Shown: positions 54,163 through 62,459 of the stretch, piece by piece | Layout: every line of letters starts with the position of its first letter | Numbering within the stretch: the first letter of the stretch is position 1 | Program-made: the position numbers and the translations under genes | From: Bdellovibrio sp. 22V | GTDB lineage: Bacteria; Bdellovibrionota; Bdellovibrionia; Bdellovibrionales; Bdellovibrionaceae | DNA: 64,000 bases | Direction of reading: 5' to 3' | Assembly (NCBI RefSeq): GCF_030169785.1 | Contig: NZ_CP125854.1 | Location: 620,001-684,000, forward strand | Notes under the pieces: generated by a model | Databases searched by the model: none | The model's input: the letters and a program-made list of their open reading frames with translations, nothing else | Told to the model about the DNA's origin: nothing

Positions 54163-54954
54163 TTAGAATGCGAAAACTTTTTCGCAGGAGCGCATCTCAA
54201 GATGAGAGCGGCCTTTGCGCAGGAAAACGGTGTCTTCCGCATGCATTTTCCAGGTGTTTTCTGTCGCTGTGGCGAAGTCTGTTCCGCTCTGACGGGATTC
54301 TTGAATCGAAGACTCAAGCATCGCCAGCCACAGAAGCGCTTTGTTTCTTTCCATCTCCCAGCTGTGGACGTCAGAAGGATAATAAAGCTCTGTCGCAGCT
54401 CGCGCATTGAAACGTTTTTGAAAGTTAAAATGGCCCAATGAGGAAACGGCCTTAAGAGGTTTCACCGCGAAGTTTTTCTGATCATCAATCAAGATCGTTC
54501 GCGCCGGATTCCAGTCAGGAATATGCTTTTCAACGACTTTCTTGTAGCGCTCAGAAAAGCCAAGATTCTCATTTTGAGAAACCACTGTCAGATGTTCCTT
54601 CGACAGCACCTTGTAAGCGATATCGAACAGCGTTCTGCCGTCGGAAAGACGCACGGTTTTAAGCAGCTGCTCATTGCGAGTTCTTTCGCCGCCGCTAAAA
54701 AAACTGATGCGAACTTCCGGATGATCTTTAAGAAGGATCTCGATGACTTTTCCCAAGTGATCGGTCGCGCGATAGGTTTTCCCCTCGACAGAAACGTTTT
54801 CGGAAGTCTGTTGAGCGGGATCTTTGGGGTCGATGGTGTAGAAGGTCGTCCAATCGATGTCGAAGATAATATCGATGGGGGGCAGCGGGCCTTGCGCGAA
54901 GGCCCAGGGTTGGAAGCTCAAAATGAGAATGAAAGCGACCAACCATCGGTTCAT
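54163..54954 (-). CDS. secreted HAD-family phosphatase
   Basis: A 263-residue protein with a signal peptide (1-20). The HAD motif I is FDIDWTTF (Asp32, Asp34), and motif III/IV is TILIDDQKNF, both intact. HAD phosphatases remove phosphate from small molecules or proteins; class and substrate cannot be told. Export to the periplasm is likely. The gene follows the barrel gene at 54963 by eight bases, so the two probably work as one operon. Nothing in the flanking sequence suggests the substrate. Confidence 0.85.
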   Translation of the reverse strand: MNRWLVAFILILSFQPWAFAQGPLPPIDIIFDIDWTTFYTIDPKDPAQQTSENVSVEGKTYRATDHLGKVIEILLKDHPEVRISFFSGGERTRNEQLLKTVRLSDGRTLFDIAYKVLSKEHLTVVSQNENLGFSERYKKVVEKHIPDWNPARTILIDDQKNFAVKPLKAVSSLGHFNFQKRFNARAATELYYPSDVHSWEMERNKALLWLAMLESSIQESRQSGTDFATATENTWKMHAEDTVFLRKGRSHLEMRSCEKVFAF

Positions 54955-54962
54955 GTGCGGTC

Positions 54963-55811
54963 CTAGAAGACAACGGTCAAAGAGCCGTAGACGACAGAGT
55001 TGTTCTCGTCGACGATGTCCACGGCAGAGTCTTGACCGTTCGGGCGCAAAGTCGATCCGCTGTTAGAGTGGCCGGCGGCAACCGTAAATGTAGGATTGAT
55101 TTCATAGCCAATTTCTTGACTGATATCGAAAGAGTCTCTCATCACGTCTTGATAAGACCACGTGTTTCTGTGCAAGAAATCCGCTGATACGTAAACACCA
55201 GAGTTAAAGCTATAACTGACGGAAAAACTTTGATTGGAAGAGTACTGCGTATTCACAGGTCCGTTCAAAGCCGTTTCATAGCGGTGAAAGCTGCGGGCCA
55301 CGCTCAAGCCGCCCGTGATATCCAGTCCCGAAATGAGACGGTCGGGATTAATAATGAAAGTCACACCCGTTGAAAGCGACGTGATCAGGTTTGTGCGGAT
55401 TCTAGAATCTTTGGAAACAGGCACCGTCGCTGCCACACGATAGTTCATCATCAAGCTTTTTGTTAGATCAAAAGGCGAACGCTGCAAGGTTGTTGAGATG
55501 TCAGAGAAGTCGTCGTACTCCGGGTCCTTAAGATCTTGGGAATAGCCGCCCTGAAAGCGCAGAGAATAGTTTTTACCAAGTTTCACATTGAGACGAGTTG
55601 AATAGTCCATGCCGTCGCGGCGAGTGCCGTCGTTGAAGTCATAAAGATTGGTCGAGCGGCTTGCGCTAAAGAATCCGCTCCAAATACGTCCTTCTTTTTT
55701 GGGTTGTTGAACGACGGCCGTAGAAGAGTTGACGGCGGCATTCGCAAACACCTGGCTTGCCAATAATACCGTCGTTAGAAAACCGAGAATAGGACGCATA
55801 GCTAAAGACAT
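54963..55811 (-). CDS. outer-membrane beta-barrel protein
   Basis: A 282-residue protein with a signal peptide (about 1-24, ending VFA). Strands such as NYSLRFQGGYSQDLKDP, NYRVAATVPVSKDS and SFSVSYSFNSGVYVSADF, and a C-terminal GSLTVVF, fit a barrel of about 12 strands. The ribosome site is GGAGG with a 10-base spacer. No family is recognised. It is transcribed together with the HAD phosphatase gene 8 bp downstream and is divergent from the DUF5602-like gene. Confidence 0.78.
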   Translation of the reverse strand: MSLAMRPILGFLTTVLLASQVFANAAVNSSTAVVQQPKKEGRIWSGFFSASRSTNLYDFNDGTRRDGMDYSTRLNVKLGKNYSLRFQGGYSQDLKDPEYDDFSDISTTLQRSPFDLTKSLMMNYRVAATVPVSKDSRIRTNLITSLSTGVTFIINPDRLISGLDITGGLSVARSFHRYETALNGPVNTQYSSNQSFSVSYSFNSGVYVSADFLHRNTWSYQDVMRDSFDISQEIGYEINPTFTVAAGHSNSGSTLRPNGQDSAVDIVDENNSVVYGSLTVVF

Positions 55812-56034
55812 AGGACACTCTCCTCCAGGGTAAAGATTGCAGGGAGAGTGCCATTCCTGAAGCGGTTAGATTGCAGGCGAGAGGGGTTTGCCTGTCAAAG
55901 GATTAGTCAGGGGACAGTCTTAGGCGAGCGGCCTGTGGGAATTCAGCCAGCCTTATGATTTCATACAACGAGTTTTCGCCGATGTTGATTTTTCTGTGAA
56001 GCCTCGTGAGCATTCTGGAACACGGAGGAATCTC

Positions 56035-56763
56035 ATGAAGATTTTAATTTTTCTAAGTGCTCTTTTTCTCTGCCTGCAAGCGCAGGCGTATTACATTTTT
56101 GGTGAGGCTGTTCACATAGGAAACGGCAAAGCAAAAGCATTTGCCGACATCGACAAATATGGTCGGGTGCAGAAGGTGGGAATGGCGATGACGGAGGGAA
56201 CGATGCAAGGTCTTCCCGAACATGATCACGCTGAATACGTTCTTAGGCTTCCCAGTGTTTTAAATATCCCGCCCTATAATCACTTTGTGATCAACTGGGA
56301 GCCGCATGGTCACGAACCTGACCGCGTGTACACGTTGCCTCACTTTGACTTTCATTTTTATTTTATAACGAATGAACTTCGCCAAACAATCACGTGTATG
56401 AATGAAGACCGTGCAAACTGTCTGACTCCTATTGCTGCGAACAAAACTCCTCCGTTCTATGTGCCCACGCCAGAGGGAGTTCCTTTGATGGGCTGGCACT
56501 GGGTGGATCCGCGTTCGCCTGAATTTAACGGACAGATTTTTACGGCAACCTACATTTACGGTTTCTATAAAGGTGAGATGACTTTCGTGGAGCCGATGGT
56601 GACGCGCGAGTTCTTGTTGGCGAAAACTCACCACGAAAAAGAAGTACCACTACCCGTAGAGTTCCCGCATCCCGGTTACTATCCGCAGGCCTACGAAGTT
56701 TCGTTCGATTCCGTTCGTAATCTGCACATGATCACTTTGAAAAACTTCCTGCGTGCAGAATGA
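56035..56763 (+). CDS. secreted DUF5602/TTHB210-like domain protein
   Basis: A 242-residue protein; the start at 56035 (MKILIFLSALFLCLQAQA) is a signal peptide preceded by GGAGG. The mature part has the segments PPYNHFVINWEPHGHEP and HFDFHFYFI, rich in His and Phe, which resemble the TTHB210-like (DUF5602) family. His clusters (HFDFHFY) suggest metal binding. The function of that family is not established. It lies upstream of the RNase H gene by 60 bp and may be co-transcribed. Confidence 0.7.
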   Translation: MKILIFLSALFLCLQAQAYYIFGEAVHIGNGKAKAFADIDKYGRVQKVGMAMTEGTMQGLPEHDHAEYVLRLPSVLNIPPYNHFVINWEPHGHEPDRVYTLPHFDFHFYFITNELRQTITCMNEDRANCLTPIAANKTPPFYVPTPEGVPLMGWHWVDPRSPEFNGQIFTATYIYGFYKGEMTFVEPMVTREFLLAKTHHEKEVPLPVEFPHPGYYPQAYEVSFDSVRNLHMITLKNFLRAE

Positions 56764-56823
56764 GGCCTAGGTCTAGGAAGCGACGAGCATTGACAGCTCA
56801 TCTTCGTCTCGCGAGGATGGGCT

Positions 56824-57576
56824 GTGCAAAAACAACGAGATCACATCCTTATTTTTTCTGATGGTGCCTGCTCTGGAAATCCCGGCCCGGGCGGCTGGGG
56901 CAGCATCGTTCTTTTTCCCGAAGATCAGGTTCAAGAGCTTGGCGGCGGTGAAAGACAAACTACAAACAATCGCATGGAAATGATGGCGGTGTTGCAAGCA
57001 TTGAACTTCATTGCCGGCGACAAGAGACCCGTGAAGTTCTATTCCGATTCGACTTATGTCATTCGCGGTATCACCCAGTGGATTTGGGGCTGGCGCAAAA
57101 GAAACTGGAAGACGGCGGAAGGGGACGATGTTTCCAATCGCGATATTTGGGAAGAACTTTCTGACGTTGTTCAAGCGCGAGGCGCCCAAGGCAAGATTGA
57201 GTGGCATTATGCGCGCGGGCACGTCGGAACACCAGGCAATGAAAGATGCGACCGCATCGCTGTGGCCTTTTCAAGAAACGATCACGTCGAACTTTATCGC
57301 GGCCCTTACTCTTCTTATTCCGTAAACTTGATGGAAGTCCCTGCTGACACTTCATTACCGGAAATGAAACAACCGGGAGAAAAAAAGGCCGCTGCTTTCA
57401 GTTATCTGAGCAACCTTGGCGGGCTTGTCTATCGTCACAAAGATTGGCCGTCCTGCCAGCGCCGTGTCAGCGGAAAATCCGGAGCCAAATTTAAAAAGGC
57501 GACTTCGGCCTCTGATGAAATTGAAATTTTGAAATCGTGGGGACTCAGTCCACAAACAGAAATCAAAGAAGGTTAA
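56824..57576 (+). CDS. rnhA: ribonuclease HI with C-terminal hybrid-binding domain
   Basis: Cleaves RNA in RNA-DNA hybrids. The 250-residue protein starts at a GTG and has the RNase HI domain at residues 7-150 with Asp13, Glu52, Asp75, His133 and Asp143 as expected catalytic residues. Residues 193-239 (GGLVYRHKDWPSCQRRVSG and AKFKKATS) look like a hybrid-binding (viroplasmin) domain. In eukaryotic and Bacillus RNase H1 this domain is N-terminal; here it is at the C-terminus. The SDR gene starts four bases after the stop, so the two are co-transcribed. Confidence 0.92.
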   Translation: MQKQRDHILIFSDGACSGNPGPGGWGSIVLFPEDQVQELGGGERQTTNNRMEMMAVLQALNFIAGDKRPVKFYSDSTYVIRGITQWIWGWRKRNWKTAEGDDVSNRDIWEELSDVVQARGAQGKIEWHYARGHVGTPGNERCDRIAVAFSRNDHVELYRGPYSSYSVNLMEVPADTSLPEMKQPGEKKAAAFSYLSNLGGLVYRHKDWPSCQRRVSGKSGAKFKKATSASDEIEILKSWGLSPQTEIKEG

Positions 57577-57580
57577 GAAA

Positions 57581-58357
57581 ATGGAAATCGCAAACCGTCA
57601 TGTCTTAGTAACAGGCGCAAGCCGGGGAATTGGAAAAGCCTTCGCGAAAATGTGTGCAGAGGATAAAGCTCATCTTCATGTCGTGATTCGTAAAGGTGAC
57701 GGGGAGTTGCGCCAAGAGCTCGAAGCAGCCGGTGCAAAATCAGTCACGGTATGGGAAGCCGATCTGAGCGTTCGCAGTGACATTGAAAAACTTGTGAAAG
57801 ACCTGCAAGAGACGCCGATTGATATTTTGTTTAACAATGCAGGCATGCTGACGGGCGGACTCATCGAAGAGCAGCCCATTGACGACATCTATAAAATGTT
57901 TCAAGTGAATCTCAATGCGCTCGTTCATCTGACGCACGCGTTTTTGCCTGGAATGATTCAAAGAAAACGCGGCAAGATTATTAATAACTCTAGCGTTTCG
58001 GCGTACATGCATTTTCCTTGTGCTTCGACTTATGCCGCTTCAAAAGCAGCCGTTGCAGCCTTTACGGATTGTATCAGATTGGAACTTAAAGACACCGGAG
58101 TATCGACTCTTCTTTTGGTGACTCCGGCGATTAAAACGCGCATGTTCGACGAAATCGAAACGCTTTATTCTAAAAACTTTCAAATTCCTACGGAATCTAT
58201 TTCGCCGACTAAGTACGTGCAGATGATCCGTGAAGCGATCTTGCATGACCTCGAGACAGTGGAGCCAGCAGGCCTGACAGGCGTCGGTCTTAAAGTCGCG
58301 AAGTATGTAAAACCCTTGTTCGACATGGAAGTAGCTAGACGCTTTAAGCGTTCCTAG
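57581..58357 (+). CDS. classical short-chain dehydrogenase/reductase
   Basis: A 258-residue NAD(P)-dependent oxidoreductase. TGASRGIG (11-18) binds the cofactor, NNAG (85-88) stabilises the sheet, and the catalytic Ser near 138, Tyr151 and Lys155 (YAASK) are present. Length fits the classical group. The substrate is unknown; the LLLVTPAIKTRMF segment is typical of SDRs acting on hydrophobic carbonyls. It is in an operon with RNase HI with no clear functional link. Confidence 0.9.
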   Translation: MEIANRHVLVTGASRGIGKAFAKMCAEDKAHLHVVIRKGDGELRQELEAAGAKSVTVWEADLSVRSDIEKLVKDLQETPIDILFNNAGMLTGGLIEEQPIDDIYKMFQVNLNALVHLTHAFLPGMIQRKRGKIINNSSVSAYMHFPCASTYAASKAAVAAFTDCIRLELKDTGVSTLLLVTPAIKTRMFDEIETLYSKNFQIPTESISPTKYVQMIREAILHDLETVEPAGLTGVGLKVAKYVKPLFDMEVARRFKRS

Positions 58358-58424
58358 AAAATGTGAATCTTACTTTCTCGTAAGGTCGCTTATTATCTCA
58401 CCTGATTTTTCCGTTAGAGTGTGC

Positions 58425-59237
58425 ATGAAGATTTATGCTCGTGCCGCTCTAGGTTTGTTGTTTTTTGTGGGGTTAGGAATTCAAGTTCCCGCTTCTCACG
58501 GAACTAAAAACAGATCGCAGTGCGAACGACGCTTCAGTGTGGGTTTGAACAACTACAAACCTTTGGCCTACCGGGAAAACGGTCGTCTTTACGGCTTGGC
58601 GCACGATCTTATCAAAGAACTTGAAGAAAAAACGGGATGCGAATTCACCGAGATTGAAATGGGACGTCCTACGGCGGCAGAGAGAATCAACAACGATCGC
58701 GTTGATATGCTGGCGTTGTTAGTGAAGTCGACGGAGTACGAAAAAGGCGGCGTCTTCGTTCCGTTCTACAACAGCCATCGCGAACTGACTGTCGCGGCAA
58801 AAATTTTCGCCAAGAATAAAAAAATTGAAGATTATCTTGCCGACGAAAACATCAAATTCGCTTACATGATTGGCAATCGCACGGTTATCTCGGAAGAAGA
58901 AGAAAAAACTTTGTTAAAGGGGGCCCGTCTTATCGGAACTCCCGATCCTGAAGGTGCTTTCCGATTACTCAAAGAAGGGCGAGTTCAGGCGCTTTTGTTT
59001 TCTTCGCTTGTGACAGATTATTATATTCGGCAAATGAGCATTGATAAGATTCATCGTGTGGCGGACACTGGAAGAAAAGCCGAAGTGGGTTTCTATTTAT
59101 CCGCTCGACGAGTCAGCTCCGCGGAGCGTGAAATGTTTGCGCATGCTTTGGCTGAAATTAAAAAAGATGGGAGTTTCCTCCGCATCTTTTCTAAATACAT
59201 GAGCGAAGAGCAAGCTCTTCGTCGTCTTAATAATTAA
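58425..59237 (+). CDS. periplasmic family-3 solute-binding protein
   Basis: A 270-residue protein with a signal peptide (about 1-23). The mature start RFSVGLNNYKPLAY, then LAHDLIKELEEKTGCEF and the late VGFYLSARRVSSAER, is the layout of SBP_bac_3 amino-acid-binding proteins, but no transporter genes are nearby, so it may be an orphan or serve a sensory role. A GTG two codons earlier is an alternative start. Its stop overlaps that of the lipoprotein gene by four bases, tail to tail. Confidence 0.85.
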   Translation: MKIYARAALGLLFFVGLGIQVPASHGTKNRSQCERRFSVGLNNYKPLAYRENGRLYGLAHDLIKELEEKTGCEFTEIEMGRPTAAERINNDRVDMLALLVKSTEYEKGGVFVPFYNSHRELTVAAKIFAKNKKIEDYLADENIKFAYMIGNRTVISEEEEKTLLKGARLIGTPDPEGAFRLLKEGRVQALLFSSLVTDYYIRQMSIDKIHRVADTGRKAEVGFYLSARRVSSAEREMFAHALAEIKKDGSFLRIFSKYMSEEQALRRLNN

Positions 59238-59818
59238 GGATTAAATTCAAGAGTGCCCGAGCCAATGACGCCTGTGACTGTCACCTTAATCGGTTTGTTT
59301 TCAATTGTGCGCATGGGAACAGGGAAGATCACAGAATAAGGTGTGTAGAAGCGGTTATGATAAGGGTACATGCCTTCAATTTCCGCTAACTGCAATTTGA
59401 TCTTCTTTGCTTTGCCTTCATAGCGACGTCCGTCGACATCAAGGAAGATCTTCCACATCGTGTTCGTCTTGGAAAGATCGTCGTTCTTTCTGTCGGGAGT
59501 ATAAAAGCTCAGGAACAATTCGGTCTCACGACTGAGGCGGGTTTCATATTCCGCTTTCTTTTCATTGAAGCGAGCGTCGTCCCATTGGTAGAGCATCTGA
59601 TTTTGCTCAAGCTGCGCTTGTGCGATTTTTGAGTTCAAGAGCGTCGCTTCGATATCAAGGGTATTATAGAAACCCGAATAGCGGCGTTCGCTGTCAGAGT
59701 AACGCTCGATCACTTTCATATAGTCATCGGCCGTTTTGATGGTGCGACCGGAAGGAGTCACTTCGTAACTAGCGCAAGCGGAAAGAACCAACAAAAATAG
59801 ACTTAACAGGTATCTCAT
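59234..59818 (-). CDS. lipoprotein of unknown function
   Basis: A 194-residue protein with lipobox VLSAC (cysteine at 15). The mature part is helical with a charged coiled-coil-like centre (QAQLEQNQMLYQWDDARF and nearby) and then a beta-rich C-terminal half (KIFLDVDGRRYEGKAKKI). No family is recognised. Its start overlaps the stop of the lipase-like gene by one base, and nadB lies just upstream of the lipase gene, so the three may be co-transcribed. Confidence 0.82.
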   Translation of the reverse strand: MRYLLSLFLLVLSACASYEVTPSGRTIKTADDYMKVIERYSDSERRYSGFYNTLDIEATLLNSKIAQAQLEQNQMLYQWDDARFNEKKAEYETRLSRETELFLSFYTPDRKNDDLSKTNTMWKIFLDVDGRRYEGKAKKIKLQLAEIEGMYPYHNRFYTPYSVIFPVPMRTIENKPIKVTVTGVIGSGTLEFNP

Positions 59819-60669
59819 TATTTAGACTCCAAAAAACCATCCAGGAACTTTTTAATATCGGCGTATACAGTTTGACGATTGATATCGTTCACCAACTCGT
59901 GTTTTGAATCGGGATAAACGTAAAGCTCTTTGTGCGAGCTGCCCAATCTTTCATAGAAAGCTTTGCCTTCCGGCGTGCTTACGACCGGATCATTTTCAGG
60001 AAGAATGAAAAGAGCGGGCTTTGTGATCTCATTCGCCCGTGGTCTAACGTATTCAAAAGATTCCAGGAACCCTAAGAAGGCGCCCGGAGAAACACGATTG
60101 TGGCGAAGAGCATCTTGTTCGTACTCACGAATCACATCGGGATCGCGAGTCAGCATGTCGTTGGAAAGTTCATTGCTCATCGTGATCTTGGGCAGGATCA
60201 CGTTCATCAAGGCAGCACCCTTTGCTTTGTAAACCGGAACTGGAACAGAAACTCCCAAGAGAGGCGCACTGACGATGATGCCGTCACAAGGAATATCAGG
60301 ATTGCGCAGCATTGTTTTAAGCTGAATAAGACCGCCCATAGAGTGACAGAATAAAATCACCGGGCCTTTGCGCACTTTTTCTTCTTTCAAAACCATGTCG
60401 AGAAAGATTTTATAATCTTTGCAGTAGTCATCGAAATTTTCAACGTAACCACGACGACCGTCAGAACGACCATGTCCGCGTAAATCCCAACCATAAAAAG
60501 ACCATTTGTCGTTTTCAAAAGCTTTGATCAAGCGGTGATAAGATTCGGAATGCTCGCCATGACCATGATTGATAATGATCGTGCCGCGCGCTTCGGGGTT
60601 TTCCCAAATTTGGAAAAACAGATTGATATCTTGGTATCCTTTGAAGAAGCCTTCTGATCTTTTATACAT
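59818..60669 (-). CDS. monoacylglycerol-lipase-like alpha/beta-hydrolase
   Basis: A 283-residue S33-type hydrolase. The HGHGEHSESYHRL start, WDLRGHGRSDG and the nucleophile elbow CHSMGG (serine) are typical of monoacylglycerol lipase; the acid is in LPENDPVVST and the His in DSKHELVND. There is no signal peptide, so it should be cytoplasmic. It could cleave prey or own monoacyl lipids; the substrate is unproven. The ATG has no ribosome site, suggesting coupling or a leaderless message. Confidence 0.88.
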   Translation of the reverse strand: MYKRSEGFFKGYQDINLFFQIWENPEARGTIIINHGHGEHSESYHRLIKAFENDKWSFYGWDLRGHGRSDGRRGYVENFDDYCKDYKIFLDMVLKEEKVRKGPVILFCHSMGGLIQLKTMLRNPDIPCDGIIVSAPLLGVSVPVPVYKAKGAALMNVILPKITMSNELSNDMLTRDPDVIREYEQDALRHNRVSPGAFLGFLESFEYVRPRANEITKPALFILPENDPVVSTPEGKAFYERLGSSHKELYVYPDSKHELVNDINRQTVYADIKKFLDGFLESK

Positions 60670-60708
60670 ACATTCTAGATTGCCGTGAGACCCCGGGGGC
60701 GGGCAAGT

Positions 60709-62322
60709 TCAAATGAGGCCCCGGACCACGATTGTATCGTGAGCCGTCTCGCTCGTTTCAGGGTAGTCAATGTTGTAATGAATACCGCGCGATTCGTGAC
60801 GGCGAAGGGCGCATTCCACGGAAAGATCCGCCACCACCGCGATATTGCGCAACTCTAAGATGTCCGAATGAATTTTCATGTGCGAGTAATATTCTTTCGT
60901 CTCCGCGAGAATATTTTTAAGACGGTGTTGGGCTCTTTCCAGACGTTTGTTAGAGCGGACAATCCCCATGTAGTTCCACATCAAGCGGCGGATTTCATCC
61001 CACATATGAGTGATCACGATCATTTCATCGTCGTTGGATTCTTGCGGATGAGTCCAGGGCTTCGGTTCTTTTGCCAGCTTCAGTGGCTCCGGACCTTGCT
61101 GCTGGATCATCTCAGCGCAATCATGCGCGGTCGTTAAACATTCAAGTAAAGAGTTCGATGCCAGACGGTTGGCCCCGTGTAGGCCCGTGCAGGCCGTTTC
61201 GCCAATTGCCCATAAACCCGGGATGTCGGTTTTTCCGTTTTTATCCGTAAGCACGCCGCCGCAAAGATAGTGAGCTGCAGGCACCACAGGAATCGGTTGC
61301 ACGCTCATATCAATGCCGTACTCCAGGCATTTGTTGAAAATAGTCGGAAATCTTTGTTTTAAAAATTCACGGTCCAATTTGCGCATATCAAGATACACAC
61401 ACTCCGCACCTGTTTTTTTCATCTCACTGTCGATGGAACGTGCGACGACATCACGGGGAGCCAGTGAACCGAGCTTGTGATATTTGTGCATGAAAGCGTG
61501 ACCGTTGCTGTCGACGAGCTCTCCGCCTTCGCCGCGCAAAGCTTCGCTGATCAGGAAGTTGCGCGATTCGCGGTGATATAAACAAGTTGGATGAAATTGC
61601 ATGAACTCGAGATTCGCAATGCGTGCGCCTACTCGGTACGCCATCGCGATACCGTCACCTGTGGCGCCACTCCAGTTTGAGGTGTACAGATAAACCTTGC
61701 CCGCACCGCCTGTCGCAAGAACCGTGTTCTTTGCTAAAAATGTATGCACCTCGCCATCATTTTTATTAAGGGCGTAGCAGCCCACGCAAGTCACCGGATT
61801 CATGTCATCAGGATCGACCTCTTTGTTTACGATGAGGTCGATCGCATAAAATCTTTCCAGCAAAGTGATGTTAGGATTGTTGCGGACGTGCTGCAAAAGT
61901 GTGCGATGTATTTCGAGACCGGTTTGATCTTCAAAGTGCAAAATGCGACGGAAACTATGTCCGCCTTCGCGCGTCAAATCGATTTCATTGGTCTCTTCCG
62001 AGCCTTTTCTGCGCACATCGAAATGTACGCCCCAGTTTATCAAATCTTGAATGCGATCAGGGGCTTGCTCGACATAATCGCGTACGACAGTTTCTTTGCA
62101 AAGGCCGGCGCCGGCGACCAAAGTGTCCTGCACGTGCGCCTCGAAGCTGTCCTGTTCAGACATCACAGCAGAGATGCCTCCTTGAGCCATCGCGGAATTG
62201 CTGCCACCCGCAGTTTCTTTCGCAAGAATAGTGACTTTTCCGAATGAGGAGAGCTTAAGGGCCAAGGCAAGGCCCGCAGTTCCCGAGCCAATTATTAAAA
62301 CATCGCTGCGATGAGTACTCAT
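60709..62322 (-). CDS. nadB: L-aspartate oxidase
   Basis: Makes iminoaspartate from aspartate, the first step of de novo NAD synthesis, with FAD. The 537-residue product has the FAD-binding GSGTAGLALAL at the N-terminus, followed by GGSNSAMAQGGI, and the late GLHGANRLASNSLLECL region common to NadB and succinate dehydrogenase flavoproteins. Length is typical. No nadA or nadC is in the window. It is divergent from the histidine kinase gene with about 137 bp between starts. Confidence 0.95.
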   Translation of the reverse strand: MSTHRSDVLIIGSGTAGLALALKLSSFGKVTILAKETAGGSNSAMAQGGISAVMSEQDSFEAHVQDTLVAGAGLCKETVVRDYVEQAPDRIQDLINWGVHFDVRRKGSEETNEIDLTREGGHSFRRILHFEDQTGLEIHRTLLQHVRNNPNITLLERFYAIDLIVNKEVDPDDMNPVTCVGCYALNKNDGEVHTFLAKNTVLATGGAGKVYLYTSNWSGATGDGIAMAYRVGARIANLEFMQFHPTCLYHRESRNFLISEALRGEGGELVDSNGHAFMHKYHKLGSLAPRDVVARSIDSEMKKTGAECVYLDMRKLDREFLKQRFPTIFNKCLEYGIDMSVQPIPVVPAAHYLCGGVLTDKNGKTDIPGLWAIGETACTGLHGANRLASNSLLECLTTAHDCAEMIQQQGPEPLKLAKEPKPWTHPQESNDDEMIVITHMWDEIRRLMWNYMGIVRSNKRLERAQHRLKNILAETKEYYSHMKIHSDILELRNIAVVADLSVECALRRHESRGIHYNIDYPETSETAHDTIVVRGLI

Positions 62323-62459
62323 AGTGGCTCCTTCTTACTCCTTTTAATCGGATTTGCAAAGGACTCTTGCTTGATTCTTACCAGTTTCTAAAACTACAAT
62401 AAAATCAAAGACTCACGTCGGTGCAAGAAGCCCGACACGGGGAGGAAGGAATCGTCTCC

